Shown: in pieces, positions 1-8,289 of the stretch
How positions within the stretch are numbered: position 1 is the stretch's first letter
Layout: every line of letters begins with the position of its first letter
Assembly (NCBI RefSeq): GCF_005435165.1
Contig: NZ_SGUC01000003.1
Span: forward strand, 62,001 to 126,000
Source: Halorubrum sp. GN11_10-6_MGM
Lineage (GTDB): Archaea; Halobacteriota; Halobacteria; Halobacteriales; Haloferacaceae
Reading direction: 5' to 3'
DNA length: 64,000 nucleotides
Made by a program: the position numbers and the translations under genes
The notes under the pieces: generated by a model
What the model was told of the DNA's origin: nothing
Database searches by the model: none
What the model saw: the letters and a program-made list of their open reading frames with translations, nothing else

Positions 1-30
1 GTTCAAGTGTCTCGACCGCCTACCCGACGC

Positions 31-201
31 ATGGCCGACGCCCCGTCGCTCGCGCTGCGCTACGTCGCCTGCGACGCCTGCGAGACGGTGTTCGCGGTGC
101 CCGACCCGCCCGAACGCGCGGACGCCTGCGACCGGTGCGGCGCCCGTGCCCTCCGCGAACTCCGGAGCGTCCGCGGGCCCGACGCGTACTTTTCGCCCTG
201 A
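31..201 (+). CDS. Small zinc-ribbon protein (56 aa)
   Basis: This short protein carries two CxxC pairs, CDAC near residues 12-15 and CDRC near residues 33-36, separated by about 20 residues. That spacing is typical of a single zinc-ribbon knuckle. Haloarchaea encode many such stand-alone ribbons and their roles are mostly unknown. I chose the ATG at 31. The frame stays open upstream through a GTG at 7 to the window edge, so a longer N-terminus cannot be excluded. The gene precedes a co-oriented HTH regulator by about 60 bp. Its function is not recognised. Confidence 0.55.
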   Translation: MADAPSLALRYVACDACETVFAVPDPPERADACDRCGARALRELRSVRGPDAYFSP

Positions 202-264
202 CACCGCGGAGCGACTCGCTCGGCGGGGGCAAGCCTTTGTGCCCGTCGCCCTAACCTCGACCGG

Positions 265-978
265 ATGGGAACCGGAGAGCCATCGGCGGACGACGCCGCA
301 GCCGCGCCGGACGAGGCCGGAGCCGCGCCGCGCGGCGTTCGCGCGGGCCTCGCGATCCACGGGACCGGGAACTGTCCGGTCGTCGCCGCGTCGACCGCCC
401 ACGACGGCCCGATCACCGGCGTCAACTGGACGCACGCGGGCGACACCCACACCGAGGAGTTCCGCGCTCGCGACCCCGACGCGGTCGACCGCGCGGAGGG
501 AGTCCCGACGCCCACCGCCGTCGTCGACCTCGGAAACGAGCGGGTGTACCGATACGACCGCCCGCGCGACGGGGCGTGCGCCTGTCGGATCATCGAGGAG
601 CTCGACTGCCCGATCGCGGACGCGCGCGCCGAGGACGGCGTCCTCCTCGTAACGCTCCACCTCCCCGACCTCGACCGCCTCCGCGACATCGTCTCGGCGC
701 TCGACGGGGTCGCCGACCGCGTCGAGGTCCGATACCTCGTCGAGGGCGCGGCGCGCGGCGACGGGACGTCGGACCGGACCCTCGTCGACCGCGGCCGGCT
801 CACCGACCGCCAGCGCGAGGTGCTACGCACCGCCTACCGGATGGGCTACTTCGAGCGCCCACGCGACGCCAACGCGAGCGCGGTCGCCGACGCGCTCGAC
901 ATCTCGCCGTCGACGCTCGCCGAACACCTCTCGACGGCACAGCGGAAGCTCCTCGAAGAGACGCTAGACGAGGGCTGA
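265..978 (+). CDS. HTH_10 (Bat-type) transcriptional regulator
   Basis: The last 55 or so residues (LTDRQREVLRTAYRMGYFE... then ALDISPSTLAEHLSTAQRKLL) form the helix-turn-helix of haloarchaeal bacterio-opsin-activator-like regulators (HTH_10). The N-terminal 170 residues have no PAS or GAF signature I can name. They contain several Cys residues (NCPVV, ACACRIIEELDCP), so this part may be a sensor or metal-binding domain. The protein is 237 aa and cytoplasmic. A T-rich TATA-like stretch near 232-240 sits about 27 nt before the ATG, suggesting a leaderless message. It is convergent with the thioredoxin gene. Family assignment is firm; the regulon is unknown. Confidence 0.8.
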   Translation: MGTGEPSADDAAAAPDEAGAAPRGVRAGLAIHGTGNCPVVAASTAHDGPITGVNWTHAGDTHTEEFRARDPDAVDRAEGVPTPTAVVDLGNERVYRYDRPRDGACACRIIEELDCPIADARAEDGVLLVTLHLPDLDRLRDIVSALDGVADRVEVRYLVEGAARGDGTSDRTLVDRGRLTDRQREVLRTAYRMGYFERPRDANASAVADALDISPSTLAEHLSTAQRKLLEETLDEG

Positions 979-1012
979 CGGCTCCCGCCGAAACACGACG
1001 GTTCGAACCGCC

Positions 1013-1501
1013 TTAGGCGACGTGCTCGTTGATCGCGGATTCGAGGGTCGCGCGGTCCTGCGCGCCGACGAATCGGTCGACCGCCTCGCCGTCGGCGTAC
1101 AGCACGAGCGTCGGGATGCTGCGGGCGCCCAGCTGCTGTGCGACCGCCTGGTTCGCGTCCACGTCGACCTTCGCGATCGCCGCGTCGCTCTCGGCCGCGA
1201 GCGCCTCGACCGTCGGCTCCATCATCTGACAGGGTCCGCACCAGTCGGCGTAACAGTCCACGAGGACGACGTCGTGGTCGTCGACCGCGCCCCGAAGCTC
1301 GTCGGTACCGTTCACCTGGATCGGCTCGCTCGGGGTCGCCGACCCGCCGCCGTCGCCGGCACCGGACTCGGCGGCTTCGCCGAGCGTCCCCCCGTCGTCG
1401 AGCCGTTCTTCGAGCTCTCGGCGCTTCCGCTCCCGAATACGCTCGCGCTCCGTCTCCGCGTCGTCGCCCGCCGATTCGTTCCCGTCGGCTGCGTCGCTCA
1501 T
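1013..1501 (-). CDS. trxA: Thioredoxin
   Basis: This is a 162-aa thioredoxin-fold disulfide reductase of the cytoplasm. The active site WCGPC lies at residues 87-91 (Cys88, Cys91), followed by KVDVDANQAVAQQ and the cis-Pro segment RSIPTLVLY. Residues 1-60 are an acidic and basic extension (ERERIRERKRRELEERL) beyond the usual 105-aa core. It probably forms a charged helix, as in other haloarchaeal thioredoxins. It lies 46 bp downstream of cbiP on the same strand. A TATA-like box at 1525-1533, 28 nt before the ATG, suggests its own promoter rather than read-through from the cobalamin operon. Confidence 0.93.
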   Translation of the reverse strand: MSDAADGNESAGDDAETERERIRERKRRELEERLDDGGTLGEAAESGAGDGGGSATPSEPIQVNGTDELRGAVDDHDVVLVDCYADWCGPCQMMEPTVEALAAESDAAIAKVDVDANQAVAQQLGARSIPTLVLYADGEAVDRFVGAQDRATLESAINEHVA

Positions 1502-1523
1502 GCCCCAGTATTGGGTACCTAGA

Positions 1524-1535
1524 ACAATATACGTT
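1524..1535 (-). promoter_or_regulatory. TATA-like promoter of trxA
   Basis: On the minus strand the motif ACGTATATTG is centred about 28 nt before the trxA ATG at 1501. This spacing gives a leaderless transcript, the usual haloarchaeal arrangement. It sits in the short gap behind cbiP, so trxA can be transcribed independently of the cobalamin genes. Confidence 0.5.
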
Positions 1536-1547
1536 CCGCCTCCGGAG

Positions 1548-3158
1548 CTACGCGCCGCCCGGCGTTCCCGCCCCGAGGAGATCGCCGAGCCCGGCCGCCG
1601 TCAGGTCGACGTGGTCCGCGACGAGGTCGGCCGCGCGCTCGTACGGGGACCGGTCGGCGGCCGTCGCGGTCGGTCGCTCCCGGCCTGCGCTCGCGAAGGC
1701 CGCCTCGACGAAGGCGTCGCGCACCGACGCCGTCTCGAAGAGTCCGTGGAGGTAGGTACCGAGGACGCGCTCGGTTGCGACGCTCTCGGCGCCCAGCGGT
1801 TCGACCGCGAGTGAGGACTCCGCCTCGGCGAGCGCTCGGGTCCGCCCGGCGTGGATCTCGTACCCGGTCGCGTGTCCGCCGGCGCCCGCGATTGGCCCGA
1901 CGCCGTCGACTTCGCGGGTGACGCGCTCGACGCGCTTCTCGGTCGAAAACCGCGTCTCGACCGGGAGCAGGCCGACGCCCCGCACGGTCTCCCGGTCGCC
2001 GACCCCCTCGACGGCCGCGTCGACGAGCCGCTCGCCGAGGATCTGGTAGCCGCCGCAGACGCCGACGACCGGGCCGTCGAACGCGCGCAGCCGCTCGTCG
2101 AGGCCGGCGTCGCGCAGCGCGAGCAGGTCGTCGACGGTGTTCTTCGACCCCGGCAGGACGACCGCGTCGATCCCGTCGAGTGCGGCGTCGAGCGGCAGGT
2201 AGGCGACGCGGACGCCCCGCTCCCGCGCCAGCGGTTCGAGGTCGGTGAAGTTCGAGATGCGCGGGAGCCGCGGCACCCCGATCCGGACGGTCTGGCCGTC
2301 CGGGACGCCGTCGTCGTCGCCGAGGACTCCGGCGTCCCTCTCGCTCCCGCCCTCCCCCCGCGCGTCTCCCGTCGCCGCGTCCGGCAGCGAGAGGCTGTCC
2401 TCGGCGGGGAGCCCCGGGTCGTCGTGCGGGACGACGCCGACGACCGGGACGCCCGTGCGCTCCTCGATCTCGGCGATTCCGGGGTCGAGGAGGGCGGGGT
2501 CGCCGCGGAACTTCGTGATCACGGCGCCGCACACGCGCTCGCGGAGGTCGTCGGGGAGCAGTTCGAGGGTCCCGTAGAGGCTCGCGAACGCCCCGCCGCG
2601 ATCGATGTCGACCGCGATCAGGATCGCCGCGTCCGCGAACCGGGCGCACTCGACGTTCGCGAGGTCGCGGTCGCGGAGGTTGATCTCGGCGACGCTCCCA
2701 GCCCCCTCCGCGACGATCACGTCGTGATCGGCCGCGAGGCGTTCGTGTGCCGCGACCGCGGCCGCGCGGGCCTCCTCCCAGTGGTCGTCGTAGTACGCCG
2801 AGGCCGGGACGTTCGCGATCGCCTCGCCGTCGACGACGATCTGACTCTCACCTCCGCCCCGAGGCTTGAGCAGCACGGGGTTGCTGTCGGTCGTCGCCGG
2901 GACCCCTGCCGCCCGCGCCTGGACGTGCTGGGAGACGCCGATCTCGCCCCACTCGCCGTCGGGCGTCAGCGCGACCCGCGCGTTGTTGCTCATGTTCTGG
3001 GCCTTGTACGGGGCCACGTCGACGCCGCGGCGCGCGAGCAGACGGCAGAGCCCGGCCGCCAGCGTGCTCTTCCCGACGTGGCTCGCCGTGCCCGCGATCA
3101 GGACGGTGTCGGCGTCGGAGTCGCGGTCCGCCGACGCGTCGTCCGCGACGTCGCTCAT
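1548..3158 (-). CDS. cbiP: Cobyric acid synthase
   Basis: CbiP/CobQ amidates adenosylcobyrinic a,c-diamide at the b, d, e and g side chains to give cobyric acid, using glutamine and ATP. The N-terminal dethiobiotin-synthetase-like ATPase has its P-loop at residues 23-31 (GTASHVGKS), followed by [10 protein letters not shown] and the EGAGS motif. The C-terminal class I amidotransferase has its nucleophile Cys368 in [12 protein letters not shown], and the final His is in GTYLHGLFE. An acidic insert (about residues 258-290) separates the domains. The length of 536 aa is slightly above the family norm because of this insert. It is the last gene of the cobalamin operon, 19 bp after cobO. Confidence 0.95.
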   Translation of the reverse strand: MSDVADDASADRDSDADTVLIAGTASHVGKSTLAAGLCRLLARRGVDVAPYKAQNMSNNARVALTPDGEWGEIGVSQHVQARAAGVPATTDSNPVLLKPRGGGESQIVVDGEAIANVPASAYYDDHWEEARAAAVAAHERLAADHDVIVAEGAGSVAEINLRDRDLANVECARFADAAILIAVDIDRGGAFASLYGTLELLPDDLRERVCGAVITKFRGDPALLDPGIAEIEERTGVPVVGVVPHDDPGLPAEDSLSLPDAATGDARGEGGSERDAGVLGDDDGVPDGQTVRIGVPRLPRISNFTDLEPLARERGVRVAYLPLDAALDGIDAVVLPGSKNTVDDLLALRDAGLDERLRAFDGPVVGVCGGYQILGERLVDAAVEGVGDRETVRGVGLLPVETRFSTEKRVERVTREVDGVGPIAGAGGHATGYEIHAGRTRALAEAESSLAVEPLGAESVATERVLGTYLHGLFETASVRDAFVEAAFASAGRERPTATAADRSPYERAADLVADHVDLTAAGLGDLLGAGTPGGA

Positions 3159-3177
3159 GGCAGCGCGGCCCCCACGC

Positions 3178-3900
3178 TCAGTACTCCGTCCCCCGCCGGG
3201 CGCGCTGCCCGTCGTCGAACGGGTGTGCGACCTTCCGGACGTTCGTGATCAGGTCGGCGACGCCGTCGAGGTAGTCGGGCTCGTCGTGGCTCCCGGTGAG
3301 GACGAGTTCGAGACCCTCCGGCTTCGACTCGACGAGACGGACGACCGATCCGGGCTCGACGAGTCCGCGGTCGGCCGCGTACAGCAGCTCGTCGAGGATC
3401 AGCATGTGGACGCCGTCCTCGGGGTCGCCGTCGAGCGGGAACGGCGCCGTCAGGTCCGCCTCACCCGCCGCCGCGACGAGCGCCTCAGCGCGGTCGAAGG
3501 CCGCGGTCGCCTTCGCCTCGTGCTCGTCGTCCGCCGAGCCGTCGAGCAGGCCGTGCCAGCCGTAGTGGCCGGCGTTCTCGTAGGTGAACCCCGGCACGGC
3601 CGCGATCGCGTTGTACTCGCCCCTGACCCCCTCGACGCTGTCCGCACCGCCCTTCATGAACTGGAGCATGTGGACGCGGTAGCCGTGCCCGGCGGCCCGG
3701 AATCCCATCCCCATCGCCGCGGTGGTCTTCCCCTTCCCGCCGCCCCACCATGCTTGGACGAGCCCGAACTCCGCGGGCGCCGCCGGCTCGATCGGCTCCG
3801 GCTCGGGCGCCTCGCCGCCGCCCGGGGTGCTGGCGGTCCGGTCTCGGTCGTCGCGTTGTCCGTCTGTCCCGTCGTCGGTGTCGTCGTGGTTCGTTGTCAT
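3178..3900 (-). CDS. cobO: Corrinoid adenosyltransferase (CobO/CobA type)
   Basis: This enzyme transfers the 5'-deoxyadenosyl group of ATP to cob(I)alamin-type corrinoids. The P-loop GGGKGKTT (residues 53-60) directly follows QAWW. The family motifs HMLQFMKG, a [12 protein letters not shown] block and LVLTGSH are present. An acidic, Gly- and Pro-rich tail of about 44 residues precedes the catalytic domain and is not part of the bacterial enzyme. The start overlaps the cbiZ stop by 4 bases, indicating translational coupling. Adenosylation here would feed CbiP and CbiB, which act on adenosylated intermediates. Confidence 0.93.
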   Translation of the reverse strand: MTTNHDDTDDGTDGQRDDRDRTASTPGGGEAPEPEPIEPAAPAEFGLVQAWWGGGKGKTTAAMGMGFRAAGHGYRVHMLQFMKGGADSVEGVRGEYNAIAAVPGFTYENAGHYGWHGLLDGSADDEHEAKATAAFDRAEALVAAAGEADLTAPFPLDGDPEDGVHMLILDELLYAADRGLVEPGSVVRLVESKPEGLELVLTGSHDEPDYLDGVADLITNVRKVAHPFDDGQRARRGTEY

Positions 3901-4676
3901 GGATCGAAAACCTCCGCCCGCTCGTCGGTGACGACGCCGTGTTCGGCGTCGACCGTCGACTCGGGCACGTCGCCGTCCGGGTACCGCGACCGCAGGCTCG
4001 CGCGGACCGCGTCCCGGACGCAGGCGCGGGCCGCTCCGCCGACCGCCGTGGCGCTGCCGGAGAACGCGGCCGGCTCGCCGCCGGGATCGTCGGCGACGAC
4101 GACCGCGTCGCTCGTCGTCCCCGGGACCCCGGCCGTCGCGAGCAGCGTCGCCGCCTTCGCTTCGGCCGCGACCGCGACGAGGTTCGCCGCGGCCCCGGGC
4201 GCGAGCCGCCGGGTCGTCCCGACGATCAGGTTGACCGTGCCGGGGTCGGGCGGGCTCTCTGTCGACTCCGCCGGTCCCCGAAACTCGGGCGCGCCCGCTG
4301 GTTCAGTAGGCAGCGTCGCGGGGTTCGAGAGCCCGACGGTCGCGTACGCGACGGCCGAGCCGAGCCGCGCGCCCCGCGCGTGGGCCATCGAGACGCCCGT
4401 GAACAGCGTCGGCGGTGCGTCGCTCTCGAGTCCCGCCCGTCTCGCGTCGCGGTCGCCGTCGCCGCCGTCGGCGCTTCCTCCCGGCCGATCGAACCCTGCC
4501 CGCGCCAACCGCTCGTCGCGGTAGGCCGCGAGGTCGGTCCGGTCGAACCCCTCCGGGACGGTGACGTTGTACGCGACCGCGCCCCGCGAGCGCCCGCCGT
4601 TCCAGCCGGTCGAGAGCCAGCGCGTCCCCGGTCTGCGCAGGCGGAGGACGCCCTCGCGGACGGTCGCGTCAAACAT
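3897..4676 (-). CDS. cbiZ: Adenosylcobinamide amidohydrolase
   Basis: CbiZ hydrolyses the amide linking aminopropanol to the corrin ring of adenosylcobinamide. This returns salvaged cobinamide to adenosylcobyric acid, which CbiB can then reuse. The 259-aa product has family landmarks: GWNGGRSRGAVAYNVTVPEGF, LFTGVSMAHAR, VAYATVGLSNPA, GTVNLIVGTT and EAKAATLLATAGVPGTTSDA. The reading frame is open upstream, but the ATG at 4676 starts the recognisable homology. It overlaps the end of cobD by 8 bases. Its position inside the operon ties salvage and late synthesis together. Confidence 0.9.
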   Translation of the reverse strand: MFDATVREGVLRLRRPGTRWLSTGWNGGRSRGAVAYNVTVPEGFDRTDLAAYRDERLARAGFDRPGGSADGGDGDRDARRAGLESDAPPTLFTGVSMAHARGARLGSAVAYATVGLSNPATLPTEPAGAPEFRGPAESTESPPDPGTVNLIVGTTRRLAPGAAANLVAVAAEAKAATLLATAGVPGTTSDAVVVADDPGGEPAAFSGSATAVGGAARACVRDAVRASLRSRYPDGDVPESTVDAEHGVVTDERAEVFDP

Positions 4677-5742
4677 CGGCGTCGTCACCCCGACTCCCGT
4701 CGCCGTTCGCCTCGCCGTCTCCGTCCGCTCCGTCTCCGACGCCGAGCGCCGCCAGCAGCCGGTCGTTCTCGGCCGGCCGGCGGACGGCGACCCGGACGTG
4801 CGAGTCGAGGCCGCGGAAGGACCGCGCGTCGCGGACGGCGACGCCGCGCTCACGGGCGCGCCCGATCACGCGGTCGACGTCGCGGTCGCCGACGTCCACG
4901 AGCAGGAACGGCGCTTCGGAGGGAGCCACCTCGTAGCGCCCGTCGAGCGCGGCGCGCAGCCGTTCGCGCTCCCGCCGGACGCGCTCGCGGGTCTCGCGGA
5001 CGAAGCCGTCCTGTCGGAGGCAGTACTCGCCGGTCGCGAGCGCGGGGGCGCTCAGGTTCCACGTCCGGCGGGCGCCCCGCAGCGCCGCGCCGAGGTCGCC
5101 CGTCGCGACCGCGAAGCCGGTCCGGATCCCCGGGAGGCCGAACAGCTTGGTGAGCGCCCGCGCGACGACGACGCCGTCGGTCCCCGCGAGCGACTCGCGC
5201 TCGGTGAACCCGAGGAACGCCTCGTCGACGAGCAGGACGGTGTCCGTCGCCCGGCACCGCGCCGCGAACCCGAGCAGCGCCTCGCGGTCGTACCCCGTTC
5301 CAGTCGGGTTGTTCGGCGTACAGACGACCGCGAGCGCGTGGCCGCTCGGGTCGGCGCCGAGGATCTCCTCGGCGTCGACGAACGAGGGTTCGCCCCCCTG
5401 AAGCCGGACCTCGCGGGCGTACTCGCCGAAGCTCGGGGCCGGAAGGAGCGCGGAGTTGCCCTCGTCGACCGCGAGCGCGACCGCCGCGCGGATCGCCGCC
5501 AGCCCGCCGGGCATTGGGACGACGGCCTCCGGGTCGCAGCCGACGTAGTCGGCGGCGGCCGCCCGGAACGCCTCGGGGGGCTCCGGTGGGTACGTTCGGG
5601 CCGTCTCGAAGGCCGCTCGGTAGACGCGCACGACGCCCTCCGGCACTTCGGGGTTCGCGTTCGCGCTGAAGTCGAGCAGGTCCGGGTCGTCGCTGCTCCC
5701 GTGCGGCTCGCGACCCAGCGCCGCCGCCCGGTCGCGGTTCAC
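4669..5742 (-). CDS. cobD: L-threonine-O-3-phosphate decarboxylase / histidinol-phosphate aminotransferase-like
   Basis: This PLP fold-type I enzyme of 357 aa makes (R)-1-amino-2-propanol O-2-phosphate, the linker used in the nucleotide loop. Visible landmarks are DFSANANPEVPE (30s), CTPNNPTGTG (141-150), LLVDEAFLGF (170s) and the PLP-binding lysine Lys199 in ARALTKLFGLPGIRTGF. The same fold includes HisC. The surrounding cbi/cob genes make the CobD role the best reading. No threonine kinase (PduX-like) gene is visible in the operon, so the phosphothreonine source must lie elsewhere. It overlaps cobY by 4 bases. Confidence 0.88.
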   Translation of the reverse strand: MNRDRAAALGREPHGSSDDPDLLDFSANANPEVPEGVVRVYRAAFETARTYPPEPPEAFRAAAADYVGCDPEAVVPMPGGLAAIRAAVALAVDEGNSALLPAPSFGEYAREVRLQGGEPSFVDAEEILGADPSGHALAVVCTPNNPTGTGYDREALLGFAARCRATDTVLLVDEAFLGFTERESLAGTDGVVVARALTKLFGLPGIRTGFAVATGDLGAALRGARRTWNLSAPALATGEYCLRQDGFVRETRERVRRERERLRAALDGRYEVAPSEAPFLLVDVGDRDVDRVIGRARERGVAVRDARSFRGLDSHVRVAVRRPAENDRLLAALGVGDGADGDGEANGDGSRGDDADV

Positions 5743-6464
5743 GCCGCGTCACCCCCGCGGTCCGCCTCCCGCCCACCGAGCCACTCGACCTCACCGTCGG
5801 GCAGCGAAACGGACGCGTCGCCGGCCAGCAGCCGCGCCGCGAGCCGGCGGTCCGCCGGGTAGTTCACGTTGACGGCGAGGCGCGCGTCCCGGGTGACGCG
5901 GGTCGCCTCGTCGCCGTCGCCGTCGAGCGCCCCGACGACGTTGATCCCGGTCGGCGCGAGCTCGCGGTCCCCCGCTGTCCCGTCCGAGTCGCCGCGCTCC
6001 GTCGCCGCGTCGGCGCTCGCTCCCAGCTCTCGTTTGCGTTCCGCGGGCGAGAGCACCGACAGCGAGCCGGCGCCGCTCGCCGCGTGCGCGTCGAGGACGG
6101 CGTCGACGGCCGCCCCGTCGAGCAGCGGGAGGTCGGCCGCGACGGTGAGGACCGGCGCCTCCGGCCCGGACTCCAGCGCATGCCGGAGGTCCGCGACGTA
6201 CCCGTCGCCCGGGGCGTCGACGACCGTCAGGTCGAGCGCGTCCGGCTCGGACCCGCGGGCCGCGGCGTCGCTCCGGGCGACGAGCCGTTCTCGCGTCGCC
6301 GGAACGTGCGGCGAGACGACCGCGTACGCCGCCTCGACCCGGCTCGCGGCGAGGGCGTCGAGCGCGCGGTCGACCATCGCCCGTCCGTCGACCCGGACCA
6401 GCGGCTTCTCGGCGTCGCCGCCGAGGCGGGTGCCGCGGCCGCCGCACATCACGAGAGCGTCCAC
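5739..6464 (-). CDS. cobY: Adenosylcobinamide-phosphate guanylyltransferase (archaeal CobY)
   Basis: CobY transfers GMP from GTP to adenosylcobinamide phosphate. It is the archaeal non-orthologous replacement for bacterial CobU and lacks the kinase activity. The N-terminal nucleotidyltransferase signature ALVMCGGRGTRLGG, followed by EKPLVRVDGRAMVDRALDAL, is clear. I chose the GTG at 6464 because it starts directly at this motif and overlaps cobS by 16 bases. The frame remains open much further upstream without homology. The 241-aa product has an acidic, Gly- and Ser-containing insertion around residues 135-165. Confidence 0.88.
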   Translation of the reverse strand: MDALVMCGGRGTRLGGDAEKPLVRVDGRAMVDRALDALAASRVEAAYAVVSPHVPATRERLVARSDAAARGSEPDALDLTVVDAPGDGYVADLRHALESGPEAPVLTVAADLPLLDGAAVDAVLDAHAASGAGSLSVLSPAERKRELGASADAATERGDSDGTAGDRELAPTGINVVGALDGDGDEATRVTRDARLAVNVNYPADRRLAARLLAGDASVSLPDGEVEWLGGREADRGGDAA

Positions 6465-7261
6465 GCGATCACCCCCGCGTGGAGCCCGACGACGCGGGCG
6501 AGCTCGTTCGTCGCGCCGAGCACGTCGCCGCTGACGCCGCCGAGGCGGGCGTTCGCCCAGACGTACGCGACTCCGGCGACGGCGAGCGCGCCGGCGACGG
6601 TCGCGGCCGGGTAGAACGCGGCCCCGAACGAGCCGGGGCCCGGACGGAGGAACGGCGCCCCGAGCAGCGCGGCGGGGGCAGTCGCGAGCGCGACGCCGAC
6701 GAGGGCCCGCGGACCGGACTCCCCCGTCAGCGCGGAGCCGAGCCCCTCGTGCGGGGCGTCGCCGACGCAGACGAGCGTCGCGGTCCCCCCCTTCGCCCCG
6801 ACCTCCGCGGCGACGACGAGGACGACGGCGTCGACGGGGGAGAGGCGGGCGAGGTCCGCGACAACCGTCGCCGCGGCGACGAGGCCGACGACGACCAGCG
6901 CGAGCGCGACCGTTCCGCCGACGCCGAGCGCGGAGTCCTTCATGACCTCGCGGCGGCGGTCGGCGTCGCCGTGGACGACCGCGGCGTCCCCGAGGTCCGC
7001 GACGCCGTCGAGGTGGGTGATCCCGGTGACGAGGTAGATCCACGCGGGGAACGCCGCCGCGAACGTGGGCGACGGCACCCGGACCGGCGACAGCGCCGCC
7101 GCGGCGACCGGGAGCGCGATCAGGGCGCCGAGCAGGTAGGCGACCGTCGGCAGCGCCGCGGGCGTCCGCCGGAACGCCGCCCAGTCCCCGTCAGCGCGCC
7201 CGACAGGGAGCCGCGAGAGGAACCCGAGCGCGCCGCGGAGCGCGGCGACGGTCAGGACCAC
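6449..7261 (-). CDS. cobS: Adenosylcobinamide-GDP ribazoletransferase (cobalamin synthase)
   Basis: CobS joins AdoCbi-GDP to alpha-ribazole (or its phosphate) and is an integral membrane protein. The sequence begins with ALRGALGFLSRLPVG and contains the family motif ITHLDGVADLGDA, followed by GDADRRREVMKDSALGVGG. There are about six to eight hydrophobic segments. I prefer the GTG at 7261, which overlaps cbiB by 10 bases and begins just before the conserved region. An in-frame ATG at 7291 would add ten Arg- and Gly-rich residues. The product from the GTG is 270 aa. Confidence 0.9.
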   Translation of the reverse strand: MVLTVAALRGALGFLSRLPVGRADGDWAAFRRTPAALPTVAYLLGALIALPVAAAALSPVRVPSPTFAAAFPAWIYLVTGITHLDGVADLGDAAVVHGDADRRREVMKDSALGVGGTVALALVVVGLVAAATVVADLARLSPVDAVVLVVAAEVGAKGGTATLVCVGDAPHEGLGSALTGESGPRALVGVALATAPAALLGAPFLRPGPGSFGAAFYPAATVAGALAVAGVAYVWANARLGGVSGDVLGATNELARVVGLHAGVIAWTLS

Positions 7262-8289
7262 GCGACCACCCCCGCGAGCGCGAGGAGCCACCCCGCCGCC
7301 GCCGCGACCGCGACGCCGCCGGCGACCCCGACGAGCCGGACCGCGTCGCGGGCGGCCGCGGGGGTCGGCGGCTCCGGTCCCCCGGCGAGGGCGTACGCGC
7401 CCGGCTTCTCAAGCCGGACGCCGAGCGCGACCGCGGCGGTCGCCATCGGCCACCCCGAGTTGGGCGAGGCCGGCTCGCGGGCCAGCGGCCGCGCGCGGCG
7501 CAGGCTCCCGGGCGACCGCGCCGCGACGGCGAGGCAGGCGGCGGCGGCTCGCGCCGGGAGGAACATGACCGCGTCGTCGAGGCGAGCGCTCGCCCGGCCG
7601 ACCGGCTTCGACCGGTAGCCGAGCATCGAGTCGAGCGTGTTCACGCCCTTCGCCCAGACCGCCGCGGCGACGCCGAGCGAGAGCGCGGAAGACGAGACGG
7701 CGCCGCCGGCCACCGTCGCTCCGACCGCGCCGGCGGTCGTCCCGAGCGCGTACCAGAGCAGCGGCGCGACGAACCCGTCCGCGAGGTTCTCGGCCGCGCT
7801 CTCGACCGCGGCGCTCCGGAGGTCGGCCGGCGAGAGGCCGGCGGCGTCGCGCCCGACTAGCGCCCGGACGGACTCGCGGGCCGCCTCGGGGTCCGTCTCG
7901 CTCTCGGCGACCACCTCGCGGGTCACGTCGAGCAGCATCCGGAGGCTCGCGGCCGAGAAGAGGGCGCCGGCCGCGACCGCGACGGCGAGGAGCGGTACGC
8001 CGCCCGCCCGAGGCCCGTACGCGGCCGCGACCGCCACGCCGCCGCCGGCGAGGGCGGCCGCGGCGAGCGGGAGGGCGACCGCGAGCGCGACGCCGACGGG
8101 CTCCGGGCGGGCCCACTCGCGGTCGAACCGTCCGACGACGGCGCCGAACAACGCGACCGGATGGACCCGCCGGGGCGGCTCCGCGACCGCGAGGTCCAGC
8201 GCGACCGCGAGGGCGACCGGGGCGAGCAGGGTGACGCCGAACGCGGCGAGTGAGGCGCCGGCCACCGCCTCGGTCGCTCCCCCCGTCAT
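7252..8289 (-). CDS. cbiB: Adenosylcobinamide-phosphate synthase
   Basis: CbiB attaches aminopropanol phosphate to adenosylcobyric acid at the cytoplasmic membrane. The 345-aa protein has several membrane segments. Family motifs are DLAVAEPPRRVHPVALFG near the N-terminus, RDAAGLSPADLRSAAVESAAENLADGFVAPLLWYALG in mid-protein and VNTLDSMLGYRS. The ATG at 8289 overlaps the cbiA stop by 4 bases. The frame continues open upstream inside cbiA, but only this start gives the family N-terminus. It acts directly downstream of CbiP and CbiZ in the pathway. Confidence 0.93.
   Translation of the reverse strand: MTGGATEAVAGASLAAFGVTLLAPVALAVALDLAVAEPPRRVHPVALFGAVVGRFDREWARPEPVGVALAVALPLAAAALAGGGVAVAAAYGPRAGGVPLLAVAVAAGALFSAASLRMLLDVTREVVAESETDPEAARESVRALVGRDAAGLSPADLRSAAVESAAENLADGFVAPLLWYALGTTAGAVGATVAGGAVSSSALSLGVAAAVWAKGVNTLDSMLGYRSKPVGRASARLDDAVMFLPARAAAACLAVAARSPGSLRRARPLAREPASPNSGWPMATAAVALGVRLEKPGAYALAGGPEPPTPAAARDAVRLVGVAGGVAVAAAAGWLLALAGVVAWS

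Noticed and set aside
20-830. Long minus-strand open frames across the first genes
   Set aside because: They are frame shadows of the high-GC plus-strand genes; the products are Arg- and Ser-rich without acidic bias or motifs.
5739-7043. Long N-terminal extension of cobY
   Set aside because: The first 193 codons overlap cobS in another frame and encode Arg-rich sequence; family homology begins only at the GTG at 6464.
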